Source: Peribacillus saganii
GTDB lineage: Bacteria > Bacillota > Bacilli > Bacillales > DSM-1321
Direction of reading: 5' to 3'
NCBI RefSeq assembly: GCF_003429095.1
Contig: NZ_QVTE01000070.1
Location: 1-33,952, forward strand
DNA length: 33,952 nucleotides
Made by a program: the position numbers and the translations under genes. Every line of letters starts with the position of its first letter. Within the stretch, counting starts at the first letter, position 1. The notes below the pieces were generated by a model that searched no databases, had not been told where the DNA came from, and was given only the letters and a program-made list of their open reading frames with translations. This document shows positions 8,142 through 16,120 of the stretch, in pieces.

Positions 8142-8912
8142 TTGAAAACAGCCGAATTAGAAAAATATAAAAATAGATTAATGGGTTTAATTCCACCTGA
8201 AAGAATTGTAAAAGTGGATTTTCCGCGACCTTCCAGAGAGATAATTGAAGCTTTTCTTGAATTAGATGGTTTAACGCCTACGGTTTCTGATGTCCTTGAT
8301 TCCATGGGAATACGAGGTTCCATTTCAGCAAGCCGCCTTCGACCGATTATTTCGGGTAAAAAGATTGTTGGGCCAGCTGTAACGATTCGTTATATCCCAG
8401 AAAGCAACACCACAGATTATGGTTACTTCTATAAGGAACGTGCCAAGTTGGCAGACCGCGACGTGTATGCAATTGCTGAACAAGGTGATGTGCCAGTCTT
8501 TGATGCAGCAAGTTTAGGAGACATTTCGGTAATGGGAGGTCTTTCTACACTTGTGGCTAAAAAATGGGGAATGGCAGGAAACATTGTCGATGGCGGAGTA
8601 CGAGATATTGATACTGTCCATAAGCTTGATTACCCAGTCTGGAGCACTGGTCAAACACCGATTACGGGTAAGTACCGGGTGGAAGCAATGGAAATCAATG
8701 GTCCAATCTCTATTGCCGGTGTACGCGTCAATCCAGGAGACCTGATTATTGCAGATGATAGCGGAGTTGTTGTTGTTCCGTTTGAAAAAATAGAAGACGT
8801 CTTGGAGAAAACGATTGCTGCAACGAAGCGTGAAGATGAGGTAGTTAAATTATTTGAAAGCGGCGCCACGATTGAAGAGTTAAGTCAGATCTTGCCGCCG
8901 AGCAAATGGTAG
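8142..8912 (+). CDS. RraA-family protein (HMG-aldolase/oxaloacetate decarboxylase-like), copy 1
   Basis: RraA-fold protein. Catalytic members cleave 4-hydroxy-4-methyl-2-oxoglutarate or related acids to pyruvate, and decarboxylate oxaloacetate, with a divalent metal. The 256-residue product has the family core TPTVSDVLDSMG near residues 45-56, the glycine-rich FDAASLGDISVMGG, and the signature DGGVRDIDTV with Arg154-Asp155, the substrate and metal-binding pair. The C-terminus carries VNPGDLIIADDSGVVVVP, as in aldolase-type RraA. The start is TTG 8142: AAAAGGATG at 8125-8133 gives an 8-base spacer, while GTG 8133 would overlap it. A shorter paralogue lies at 23518. The true substrate is unknown, but the ThDP enzyme genes just downstream suggest 2-oxoacid handling. 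Confidence 0.82.
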   Translation: MKTAELEKYKNRLMGLIPPERIVKVDFPRPSREIIEAFLELDGLTPTVSDVLDSMGIRGSISASRLRPIISGKKIVGPAVTIRYIPESNTTDYGYFYKERAKLADRDVYAIAEQGDVPVFDAASLGDISVMGGLSTLVAKKWGMAGNIVDGGVRDIDTVHKLDYPVWSTGQTPITGKYRVEAMEINGPISIAGVRVNPGDLIIADDSGVVVVPFEKIEDVLEKTIAATKREDEVVKLFESGATIEELSQILPPSKW

Positions 8913-8924
8913 AGGAGGAAGAAC

Positions 8925-9449
8925 ATGGCGACTTTTCGTGATTTAGCATGTGAAGAAATAATTAAAGGAATAGAAAAAGTGAACCCGGATTATTTCCTAT
9001 CCATTCCGTGTAGTACAGTAGGGCCTGTAATAGAACATTTTGAAAAATCAGATAAGGTTATTTCTTTTCCGGTGAGCAGGGAAGAAGATGGAGTTGGAAT
9101 TGCAGCGGGCATTAGCTTAGGCGGCAAACTGCCGATCATGCTGATACAGGATACAGGGATTGGAAATTCAATATTAGCTATTACTACATTTGTGCAGGCC
9201 TACCACGTGCCAATGCTAATTCTTGTAACACGCAGAGGCGGTTTTGGAGAGATCAATTCCGCCGTCAATTTATTTTCTGAGCCGCTGCCAAGGATATTGG
9301 ATGATGCAGGTGTAAAAACATTTAAACTCGACTACCGGCTTCCATTAAAGGAATGGAGCACCGCAATCACCCAGGGTGCCCAATATGCCAGGGATACACA
9401 TCGTCCCATCATTGTCATGTTTAACATTAAGGGGGGTGCAGAACAATGA
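8925..9449 (+). CDS. ThDP-dependent 2-oxoacid decarboxylase, alpha (Pyr-domain) subunit, sulfopyruvate decarboxylase-like
   Basis: This 174-residue protein is the pyrimidine-binding half of a ThDP enzyme, like ComD of archaeal sulfopyruvate decarboxylase or the N-half of phosphonopyruvate decarboxylase. The motif SREEDGVGIAAG (51-62) holds Glu53, at the place of the glutamate that activates the ThDP aminopyrimidine. The segment LIQDTGIGNSILAITTF is also typical. A clear AGAGGAGG site precedes ATG 8925. It overlaps the beta-subunit gene by 4 bases (ATGA), a sign of coupled translation and an obligate complex. Substrates of the family are 3-sulfo- or 3-phosphono-pyruvate, but homologues acting on other 2-oxoacids are likely. 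No sulfonate- or phosphonate-specific gene lies nearby. Confidence 0.82.
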   Translation: MATFRDLACEEIIKGIEKVNPDYFLSIPCSTVGPVIEHFEKSDKVISFPVSREEDGVGIAAGISLGGKLPIMLIQDTGIGNSILAITTFVQAYHVPMLILVTRRGGFGEINSAVNLFSEPLPRILDDAGVKTFKLDYRLPLKEWSTAITQGAQYARDTHRPIIVMFNIKGGAEQ

Positions 9450-10012
9450 TGTCAAGATTTGATGCGTTAAAAGTGCTTTTTAAATATACCGAAAACATCC
9501 CTGTTATTTCGTCTTGCGGCAATACTTCCAGAGAGTGGGCCAGTTTAGGAAGGCGGGATAATCACTTGTATATGGTAGATACAATGGGATTGACACCCTC
9601 TGTGGCCATTGGAGTAAGCATGGCGCTAGAGGATAAAGGGTTCAAAAAATGCATTGCTATTGAGGGCGATGGCGGAGTTTTAATGAATCCGAACGCTCTA
9701 GCTTCCGCTGCATATCTCAATCCTAAAAAATGGCTGCTTATTGTGTTTGATAATGAGTGTTTTGCATCTACAGGAGGACAATGCTCACTAGCAGGCCGGA
9801 TTAATATAGCACAAGTAGCACAGGGCTTTAATTTAGAGGCCATTCAAGTAGAAGATTTAGATGCATTTGAACATGCAGTAAGAACATCTATTGAAAAGGA
9901 TGGTCCTATTGTTATTCATGCGAAGATCAACCAGGAAAACCAGAAAAACCCATTCATTAACGATGACCCGGTTGTTTTGGCACATAAATTCTCCCAGTTT
10001 TTGACGCAATGA
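9446..10012 (+). CDS. ThDP-dependent 2-oxoacid decarboxylase, beta (PP-domain) subunit, sulfopyruvate decarboxylase-like
   Basis: This is the diphosphate-binding half (188 residues) that pairs with the preceding subunit to form the active site. The ThDP/Mg motif starts at GDGG (74-77) and ends at DNE (102-104), about the canonical spacing. The stretch NPNALASAAYLNPKKW follows the ComE and phosphonopyruvate decarboxylase pattern, as does ASTGGQ near 108-112. AAGGGGGGTG at 9428-9437 is the ribosome site. Two ATG codons stand in tandem at 9446 and 9449; the first gives the ATGA overlap. The reaction would be non-oxidative decarboxylation of a 2-oxoacid to an aldehyde, in contrast to the ferredoxin-linked enzyme at 16964-19561. 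Confidence 0.82.
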   Translation: MMSRFDALKVLFKYTENIPVISSCGNTSREWASLGRRDNHLYMVDTMGLTPSVAIGVSMALEDKGFKKCIAIEGDGGVLMNPNALASAAYLNPKKWLLIVFDNECFASTGGQCSLAGRINIAQVAQGFNLEAIQVEDLDAFEHAVRTSIEKDGPIVIHAKINQENQKNPFINDDPVVLAHKFSQFLTQ

Positions 10013-10032
10013 TCATATCCCAGTCAGTTTTA

Positions 10033-10059
10033 CCAGTTTCAAAGGTAACTTCAAACTGG
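10033..10059 (+). other. Intercistronic inverted repeat
   Basis: CCAGTTT at 10033-10039 pairs with AAACTGG at 10053-10059 around a 13-base interior, with no T-run after it. It lies 20 bases after the decarboxylase beta stop and could be an mRNA-processing or partial termination hairpin. Confidence 0.3.
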
Positions 10060-10135
10060 AGAAACAGCAGATAAAATGTAGTTTTCTATTCTAGTTAGCG
10101 GGTGGTAAATTTAATATTTTTATGGAGGTAATGTA

Positions 10136-11086
10136 ATGAAGGCTTTGGTCATTGACCATATCCATGCTGAAGGAATTCAGTTATTAAAAGAATACTGTGA
10201 TGTAGATATCAATCACAATATAACTCCGGAAGAATTAGCTCGGATTATTGGAAATTATGACATCCTACTCGGACGTGCCACTCATCTGACAGGAAGAATC
10301 GAAAAACCGATTTTAGAAAACTGCGGAAATTTAAAGGTGATTGGTATAGCATCAGTCGGTCTGGATCAATTTGATCAGGAGTATATAGAATCAAAAGGGA
10401 TAAAGCTTATAAATCTGCCCGGGGTAAATTCTATTTCTGTGGCTGAGCATACGGTAGCGCTCCTGCTATGTGGAATGAGGCATATACTGCTTGCCTTCGA
10501 CCAAATGAAAAAAGGGATATGGAATAAGCACGGGTTTTCTTCCGCCCTAGAGCTTCATGGGAAAACAGCAGGGATTATTGGGTTCGGAAATATTGGCAAA
10601 ACCGTAGCTGATATTTTAAAAAATGGATTCAAGATGAACATTTTAGCATACGACCCCTACATAACGGAGGACGATGCACGCACTGGCGGGGGGATATTAG
10701 TACCGTTGGAAGATCTGCTAAAACAATCGGATGTTGTGACGATTCATGCACCGCTCACAGACCAAACCTTTCATATGATAGGCGAGGAAGAACTGAAAGT
10801 AATGAAAAGAGGCTCGATTCTCTTAAATGCGGGCCGGGGCGGGATTATTGATGAAAGTGCGCTATATAAATACTTATCCAATAATCATTTGCTATTTGCA
10901 GGGCTGGATGTTCAAGAAGTTGAGCCTTGTTACCATTCACCGCTTTTTCAGCTGAATAATTTTGTTGCGTCTCCTCATATTGCCGGGCTTACCCAGGATG
11001 CCTTAAGCCGTGCCGGCAAAAGGGTGGTTATCGAATGTCTGGAGCATTTGGGAGTGGAAATCAGCAAGGTCCCTTTAAATTCATAA
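10136..11086 (+). CDS. D-isomer specific 2-hydroxyacid dehydrogenase (NAD-dependent), copy 1
   Basis: Oxidoreductase of the phosphoglycerate/2-hydroxyacid dehydrogenase family (316 residues). It interconverts a 2-hydroxyacid and a 2-oxoacid with NAD(P)H in the cytosol. The Rossmann motif GFGNIG is at 149-154, with an acidic residue (Asp173 in AYDPY) after beta-2, suggesting NAD(H). The catalytic triad is visible: Arg234 (NAGRGG), Glu263 (EVEP) and His281 (SPHIAG). It follows a strong GGAGG site (TATGGAGGTAATGTA, then ATG). Its position right after the decarboxylase genes fits supply or removal of that enzyme's 2-oxoacid. (S)-sulfolactate dehydrogenase SlcC belongs to the same family, but nothing here fixes the substrate. 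Confidence 0.88.
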   Translation: MKALVIDHIHAEGIQLLKEYCDVDINHNITPEELARIIGNYDILLGRATHLTGRIEKPILENCGNLKVIGIASVGLDQFDQEYIESKGIKLINLPGVNSISVAEHTVALLLCGMRHILLAFDQMKKGIWNKHGFSSALELHGKTAGIIGFGNIGKTVADILKNGFKMNILAYDPYITEDDARTGGGILVPLEDLLKQSDVVTIHAPLTDQTFHMIGEEELKVMKRGSILLNAGRGGIIDESALYKYLSNNHLLFAGLDVQEVEPCYHSPLFQLNNFVASPHIAGLTQDALSRAGKRVVIECLEHLGVEISKVPLNS

Positions 11087-11165
11087 AACACGCTTGCCAT
11101 ACAGAGAGAAAAGACTAATCAAATAAACAACCGCAAAAAAATACTTTATAAAGGTGTTAGTAAAA

Positions 11166-11978
11166 ATGGAAAATAAACATATCATTTTTGAACATCATTC
11201 AGAAGAAGTTGCTGTATTAAGAATAAACCGGCCGGAATATCTTAATTCCTTCAGCCACGAGATGATAATAGATTGGTACAATGCTTTATTGGAATTTAAG
11301 GAAGATAACAGATTGAAAGTTCTGATCCTCACAGGTACAGGAAAAGCTTTTTCTGCTGGAGGGGATATTAAGGCTCTCTCCAGTGGAGATGGTTTCATTG
11401 GTGAAGCCAAAGAGGACTTATGGAGTAATGCTGTTAAGCGAAAAGCATCCTTATGGGAAAACATTCAAAAGATCCCTATGTTATTAGAGGAGATTGATAA
11501 ACCCGTAATTGCCTGCATAAATGGAGATGCCATTGGGGCCGGACTAGATATGGCTCTTATGTGTGATATGCGTTTTTGCGCCAGTCAGGCAAGACTTGGA
11601 GAAGGTTATATCCATCTTGGTTTGGTTCCAGGAGATGGAGGGAGCTACTTTCTGCCTAAGATTGTAGGTGTATCAAAAGCACTCGAATTATTATGGACCG
11701 GTGAACGAATTAATGCACAAGCTGCCATGGACCTTGGATTGGTTGATTATGTTTATCCAGCCGAAGAATTGTTTGAAAAAACAGTAGAATTTGCAAATGT
11801 TTTATGTGAAAAGCCTCAAAATGCTTTAAAAATGATAAAAAGACTTGTGAAAAACCATGACAAGATCAGTTTAAGAAATCACCTGGATATGGTTTCTTCA
11901 CATATGGCAGTCGTTACTGATACCCATGAATATATCGAACTCTTAAAGCAAATGAAGAGCAGTAAGAAGCCAGAATGA
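11166..11978 (+). CDS. Enoyl-CoA hydratase/isomerase family protein lacking the canonical glutamates
   Basis: Crotonase-fold protein of 270 residues acting on a CoA thioester. The oxyanion-hole segments are present (FSAGGDIKAL near 62-71 and INGDAIGAG near 118-126). The two hydratase glutamates are not: Asp128 replaces Glu144 of rat hydratase (GAGLDMALMCD), and Tyr148 replaces Glu164 (GYIHLGLVPGDGG). Such members are usually isomerases, hydrolases or ring-type lyases rather than simple hydratases. The start is ATG 11166, with AAGGTG at 11151-11156 nine bases upstream; GTG 11154 would fall in that site. The second crotonase in the window (30832) keeps both glutamates, so the two should differ in chemistry. 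Confidence 0.85.
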   Translation: MENKHIIFEHHSEEVAVLRINRPEYLNSFSHEMIIDWYNALLEFKEDNRLKVLILTGTGKAFSAGGDIKALSSGDGFIGEAKEDLWSNAVKRKASLWENIQKIPMLLEEIDKPVIACINGDAIGAGLDMALMCDMRFCASQARLGEGYIHLGLVPGDGGSYFLPKIVGVSKALELLWTGERINAQAAMDLGLVDYVYPAEELFEKTVEFANVLCEKPQNALKMIKRLVKNHDKISLRNHLDMVSSHMAVVTDTHEYIELLKQMKSSKKPE

Positions 11979-12151
11979 ATAGTTGAAGAAAATGGACGAT
12001 TTAGCGTTACATAATAGTGATAGAAAAAAAGCAATGTGTAACTCTTATCTTCATCCATTAATGTGTGAAGCGAAAAAGTTGACACAAAAAGCTCGGAAAA
12101 CCCGCAAAATCAATAAAAATGTCCAAAGGAAGAATATGATGAGGTTTGCAA

Positions 12152-12559
12152 ATGCTGACTGAAAGATTGAAAGCACTGACAACATCACCGGTGTGGCTCC
12201 ATACCGGTATGGAATTGGAATTTGCAGAAGATGGTAAATCCAAAGTCGTTTTACAAGTTAAACAGGAATTGCTGCAAATTCATGGCACTGTACATGGTGG
12301 CATTCTTGCGACTTTATTAGATGCAGCAATGGCTTCTGCAGTGAATTCAGTATTAGACGAGAATCTTTTTACTGTGACGGCAGAGATGAAAATTCATTTT
12401 ACCAAACCCGCATCAGGCAATTATCTGATCGGAATGGGAGAAATTGTGAAGCATGGAAAATCATTAACTTTTATTAAAAGTGAAATCTTTGATGAACATG
12501 GCGAAATGGTCGCCTTTGGATCAGGTACGTTCGTAAACAGAATGAAAAAAAATGTATAG
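12152..12559 (+). CDS. PaaI-family hotdog thioesterase
   Basis: Small (135 residues) single-hotdog acyl-CoA thioesterase. The family signature HGTVHGGILATLLDAAMASA is near residues 49-68, with the HGG turn and the Asp that positions the nucleophilic water. It would hydrolyse a dead-end or stuck acyl-CoA of the pathway and free CoA. ATG 12152 is preferred to TTG 12146, because GATGAGG at 12138-12144 gives a 7-base spacer. A 173-base gap precedes it, with a TTGACA at 12079-12084 but no clear -10, so a separate promoter is uncertain. It is followed within 20 bases by an SDR gene. Confidence 0.85.
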   Translation: MLTERLKALTTSPVWLHTGMELEFAEDGKSKVVLQVKQELLQIHGTVHGGILATLLDAAMASAVNSVLDENLFTVTAEMKIHFTKPASGNYLIGMGEIVKHGKSLTFIKSEIFDEHGEMVAFGSGTFVNRMKKNV

Positions 12560-12577
12560 GAAGCAAGGAGGGTGCGA

Positions 12578-13327
12578 ATGAATAACCAATCCCAACAAGT
12601 GGTTTTAATAACCGGAGCCAGTTCCGGTATCGGGCAGGCTTCTGCAAAGATACTAGCCGAAAATGGCGCAAAAATAATTGCTTGCTACAACTCTAACCAG
12701 CAGGGGGCAGAGGAAACAAAACAAATTGTGGAAAACACCGGAAGTGAGTGCCTTCTCATAAAAGCGGACCTAACTGACAAGGAACAGGTAGACGAGTTGG
12801 TGAGGCAAGCGATAGAGGCTTTTGGACATATAGATGTCTTAGTCAATAATGCGGGAGCTGCCATTAAGAGAAGCCCGTTTCTGGACATAGATGAAGATCT
12901 ATGGCAAACAACCTACGATGTCAATGTCAAAAGTATTTTCCTTGTTTCACAGGCAGTATTAAAACAAATGGTCCCGCGAAAATCCGGGAAAGTGATTAAC
13001 ATATCTTCTGTAGCTGCAAGGCTTGGAGGACCTGGAGAAAGCATCCATTATGCCTCTGCTAAGGGTGCAGTCAGCACGTTAACGGTAGGTCTGGCTAAAG
13101 AGTTTGCACCACATGGTATTTTAGTCAACGGAATTGCACCAGGTTTTATTATGACGCCTTTCCAGGATAAATTCTCAACTCAAGAACGAATAGAGAAAAT
13201 TGTGCCTACTATCCCGATTGGCCGTGCAGGTGTATCAGAGGATGTAGCTAAAGTTGTAGCATTTTTAGCTTCTGATGCAGCAAATTATATGATGGGCGAA
13301 ATGTTGACTGTAAGTGGAGGCCGATAG
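12578..13327 (+). CDS. Short-chain dehydrogenase/reductase (classical, FabG-like)
   Basis: Classical SDR of 249 residues. It has TGASSGIGQ near the N-terminus for NAD(P), NNAGA in the middle, the catalytic Ser in NISSVAARLG, and an intact YxxxK in HYASAKGA, so it should be active on a hydroxy/oxo group, possibly a 3-hydroxyacyl-CoA. The protein ends at GEMLTVSGGR, usual for FabG-like proteins. ATG 12578 follows AAGGAGGG at 12565-12572; the GTG at 12572 overlaps the site and is rejected. Unlike the SDRs at 16121 and 29445, this copy keeps all catalytic residues. A strong hairpin follows it. Confidence 0.88.
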   Translation: MNNQSQQVVLITGASSGIGQASAKILAENGAKIIACYNSNQQGAEETKQIVENTGSECLLIKADLTDKEQVDELVRQAIEAFGHIDVLVNNAGAAIKRSPFLDIDEDLWQTTYDVNVKSIFLVSQAVLKQMVPRKSGKVINISSVAARLGGPGESIHYASAKGAVSTLTVGLAKEFAPHGILVNGIAPGFIMTPFQDKFSTQERIEKIVPTIPIGRAGVSEDVAKVVAFLASDAANYMMGEMLTVSGGR

Positions 13328-13337
13328 AGATCAACAG

Positions 13338-13379
13338 GGCAGTACCTATGAAGAAATCAGTTTCTTGATGGGTACTGCC
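13338..13379 (+). other. Strong intercistronic hairpin (about 19 bp stem)
   Basis: GGCAGTACC at 13338-13346 pairs perfectly with GGTACTGCC at 13371-13379. The stem continues inward through TAT/GAT (one wobble pair), one G-G mismatch and AAGAAA/TTTCTT to a TCAG loop. No T-run follows, so it is not a standard terminator. It sits between the SDR stop and the ribosome site of the glycolate-oxidase-like gene, where it may stabilise or process the message or bind a regulator. Confidence 0.5.
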
Positions 13380-13411
13380 AGGTGATTGTTGGTGCAAAAA
13401 GGAGGTGCTTT

Positions 13412-14833
13412 ATGACTTACAGAAAAATTGACTTCGAATTGCTGAGGGCTATATATGAAATCATTCCTGATAAGTCGAGAGTTTTAACAGAAAAACATGA
13501 TCTAATAAGCTATTCATTTGACGCCTCCTTCGGCAGTTTTGAACCTGAAGTTATCGTTCAGCCCCTATTGACAGAAGAAATCTCTTACATTGTCAAATTT
13601 GCAAATCAATATACAATTCCTATCTATCCGAGAGGACAATCCACGAGTTTATCTGGAGGGCCACTTCCAGTTAATGGAGGGATTGTTTTGGATTTATCTA
13701 GAATGACACATAGATTGGAAGTTTACCCAGACGATTTAATTGCCGTTGTCTCACCCGGTGTTTTAACAGGTGACATCCATAAGGCTGCGGAACAGTATGG
13801 GCTGATGTATCCTCCTGACCCAAGCAGTTCAGCCGTATGTACCATTGGCGGGAATCTTGCTGAAAATTCAGGCGGGCCAAGAGGACTGAAATATGGAGTC
13901 ACGAAAGATTATGTCCTTGGTCTGACTGTAGTAACCCCTTCCGGTGATATAGTCCGGACGGGTGGGAAAACGATAAAGAATGTAACTGGCTATGATCTTA
14001 CTAAATTGATAGTTGGTTCAGAGGGAACATTGGGAATCATTTCGGAAGCTGTGCTAAAACTAGTTCCAAAGCCCAAATCCTCGGAAACCTTGCTGGCAGC
14101 ATTTAACGAGATTGAAACAGCAGGGGCAGCTGTGTCCAAGATTCTGACTTCAGGCATCCTGCCATCGAAATTAGAAATATTAGATAAGGGGTGTATTCAT
14201 TCTGTAGAAGCCTATGAACCCAGCGGGCTGCCGCTTGATGCTGAGGCTGTTCTGCTAATTGAAGTCGACGGACATCCTTCCGCCACTAAGGAAGAAATAA
14301 TAGAAGTAGCTGAAAAATGTAAAGAAATTGGAGCTGCCAGTATTAAAATTGCAGAATCAAATGAAGAAAAAAACCAATTATGGAAAGCCAGAAAACTAAT
14401 TTCGCCGGCCATTACACGGATTAAACCAACAAAAATTTCCGAGGATGCAACCGTTCCTCTCAGTCAGATTCCTGAAATGTTTAAGAGATTAAAAGAAATC
14501 AGGGACAAATTTCAGGTGAGCTTGGTTGTTTGCGGCCATGCTGGCGATGGCAATCTTCACCCAAATATTGTAGCTGATATCCGAGATCAGGACGAAATGG
14601 AGAGGGCAGAAAAAGCCGTCGAAGAAATATTCAGATGCGCTGTCGAATTAGGCGGCACACTTTCCGGGGAGCATGGGATCGGCATTATGAAAGCCCCCTT
14701 TATGGAGATGGAACTGGGGAAGGAAGGGCTCCATTTAATGAAGGTTATTAAAGAAGCATGGGATCCAAACAACATAATGAATCCGGGTAAAATATTTCCT
14801 TATACCGCTCAAGGCCTCCTGTTCAGACGCTAG
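13412..14833 (+). CDS. FAD-linked 2-hydroxyacid dehydrogenase, GlcD-like, copy 1
   Basis: Flavoprotein of the glycolate oxidase D / D-lactate dehydrogenase family (473 residues) that oxidises a 2-hydroxyacid to a 2-oxoacid, passing electrons to a partner or the quinone pool. The FAD-binding domain shows PRGQSTSLSGG (73-83), NLAENSGGPRGLKYG (148-162) and YDLTKLIVGSEGTLG. The C-terminal domain shows GHAGDGNLHPN and SGEHGIG, which bind metal and substrate. The start is ATG 13412 behind AAAAAGGAGGTG; GTG 13382 has no site. No iron-sulfur GlcF gene follows it, unlike the close paralogue at 19668, so the two may share the GlcF at 21077. Sulfolactate dehydrogenase SlcD is of this type, but so are many lactate and glycolate enzymes. 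Confidence 0.88.
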   Translation: MTYRKIDFELLRAIYEIIPDKSRVLTEKHDLISYSFDASFGSFEPEVIVQPLLTEEISYIVKFANQYTIPIYPRGQSTSLSGGPLPVNGGIVLDLSRMTHRLEVYPDDLIAVVSPGVLTGDIHKAAEQYGLMYPPDPSSSAVCTIGGNLAENSGGPRGLKYGVTKDYVLGLTVVTPSGDIVRTGGKTIKNVTGYDLTKLIVGSEGTLGIISEAVLKLVPKPKSSETLLAAFNEIETAGAAVSKILTSGILPSKLEILDKGCIHSVEAYEPSGLPLDAEAVLLIEVDGHPSATKEEIIEVAEKCKEIGAASIKIAESNEEKNQLWKARKLISPAITRIKPTKISEDATVPLSQIPEMFKRLKEIRDKFQVSLVVCGHAGDGNLHPNIVADIRDQDEMERAEKAVEEIFRCAVELGGTLSGEHGIGIMKAPFMEMELGKEGLHLMKVIKEAWDPNNIMNPGKIFPYTAQGLLFRR

Positions 14834-14896
14834 AAATAAGCTGATAAGAGTCCGAGGGCCCAGTTATCTTTTTAATTTTACATAGGAGGAACAGAT

Positions 14897-16084
14897 ATGA
14901 AGCAGCCATTAGAGGATATAAAAGTTCTGGACTTATCACGGGTTTATGCTGGTCCTGGTGGCTCAATGATTTTAGGAGACCTAGGAGCCGACGTAATCCG
15001 CATTGAATCACCTAAAGGTACAGACAGCATGAGAGATTGGGTCCCTTTTGTTGAAGGAGAAAGTACCTACTATATGTGCGCCAATCGCAATAAAAGATCG
15101 ATCACTATCAACCTGAAGCACAAAAAAGGAAGAGACTTATTTTTGCAGATGCTTAAGGATGCGGATGTTGTTCTCGAAAACTTCAAAACTGGAACATTAC
15201 AGCGAATGGGCCTGGGTTATGACGAATTAAAAAAAGTCAATCCGAAAATCATCTTGTGTTCAGTGACCGGTTACGGGCAAACAGGTCCTTTTAGCGAAGA
15301 ACCAGGGTTTGATCCCGTCATCCAGGCAATTGGCGGAATTATGGATGTAACCGGATTCCCTGAAGGGGAACCTACCAGAGTAGGAGTACCGGTAGTTGAT
15401 ATCATGACTTCCCAATATGTTGCGATTAGTATTATCTCAGCCATCCGGCTAAGAGACCACACCAATACAGGGCAGCATATCGATATATCACTATTGGATG
15501 TTCAATTAAGCGCACTCGCAAACGTAGCGAGCAGCTATTTAAACGCAGGTGCAGTTACTGAAAGAATCGGCAATGGCCACAGCTACATAGTTCCTTATCA
15601 AGTGTTTCAATGCAAGGATCGTCCATTAATGGTTTCAGCCGGAAATGATCGGCTTTACGAAAAGCTTTGCAATGTGCTCGGACATCCTGAATGGGCAGAC
15701 GATGAAAGATACACCACCAATAATAAGCGTATTGCGAATCGGAATGAACTTACCTCATCTATTCAAGAAATCTTCTATGAAAAGACAGCTGACGAATGGT
15801 TCAAATTGCTGTCAGATGCAGGAGTTCCCGCAGGACCGGTTAATAATATTGAGCAAGTATTTGAGCACCCGCAAGTAAGGGCTAGAGAGACAGTCGAAGA
15901 GATTGCTCATCCAACTTTAGGTAGTATCAAAATGGTAAAAAGTCCTTTAAGGTTTTCAGGGTTGGAAATTGAAACGAAAATTCATCCGCCTTTGCTGGGC
16001 GAACATACAGAAGAATTTTTAAATAAGGAGCTATCATTAGATAAAAATGAGATTAGCAGGCTGAAAGAAGAAGGAGTTATCTAG
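14897..16084 (+). CDS. Class III (CaiB/BaiF) acyl-CoA:carboxylate CoA-transferase
   Basis: Family III CoA-transferase of 395 residues that moves CoA between carboxylates through an aspartyl-CoA anhydride. The N-terminus LEDIKVLDLSRVYAGP is the family hallmark. ENFKTGTLQRMGLGY (94-108) and TGYGQTGP follow, and Asp168 in VPVVDIM matches the catalytic aspartate near position 169 of formyl-CoA transferase. It has the normal length and the GGAGG site 9 bases before ATG. It would activate the pathway acid to its CoA ester for the acyl-CoA dehydrogenase and crotonases. Succinyl-CoA, acetyl-CoA or a product CoA could be the donor. Confidence 0.9.
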   Translation: MKQPLEDIKVLDLSRVYAGPGGSMILGDLGADVIRIESPKGTDSMRDWVPFVEGESTYYMCANRNKRSITINLKHKKGRDLFLQMLKDADVVLENFKTGTLQRMGLGYDELKKVNPKIILCSVTGYGQTGPFSEEPGFDPVIQAIGGIMDVTGFPEGEPTRVGVPVVDIMTSQYVAISIISAIRLRDHTNTGQHIDISLLDVQLSALANVASSYLNAGAVTERIGNGHSYIVPYQVFQCKDRPLMVSAGNDRLYEKLCNVLGHPEWADDERYTTNNKRIANRNELTSSIQEIFYEKTADEWFKLLSDAGVPAGPVNNIEQVFEHPQVRARETVEEIAHPTLGSIKMVKSPLRFSGLEIETKIHPPLLGEHTEEFLNKELSLDKNEISRLKEEGVI

Positions 16085-16120
16085 ACTTTTACCTGTTCAA
16101 TCCTGGAGGTGGATATTGAC

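Noticed and set aside
12079..12109. TTGACA as a -35 box before the thioesterase gene
   Set aside because: No -10 hexamer at 16-18 bases; the nearest AT-rich hexamer is a poor match at a 19-base spacing.
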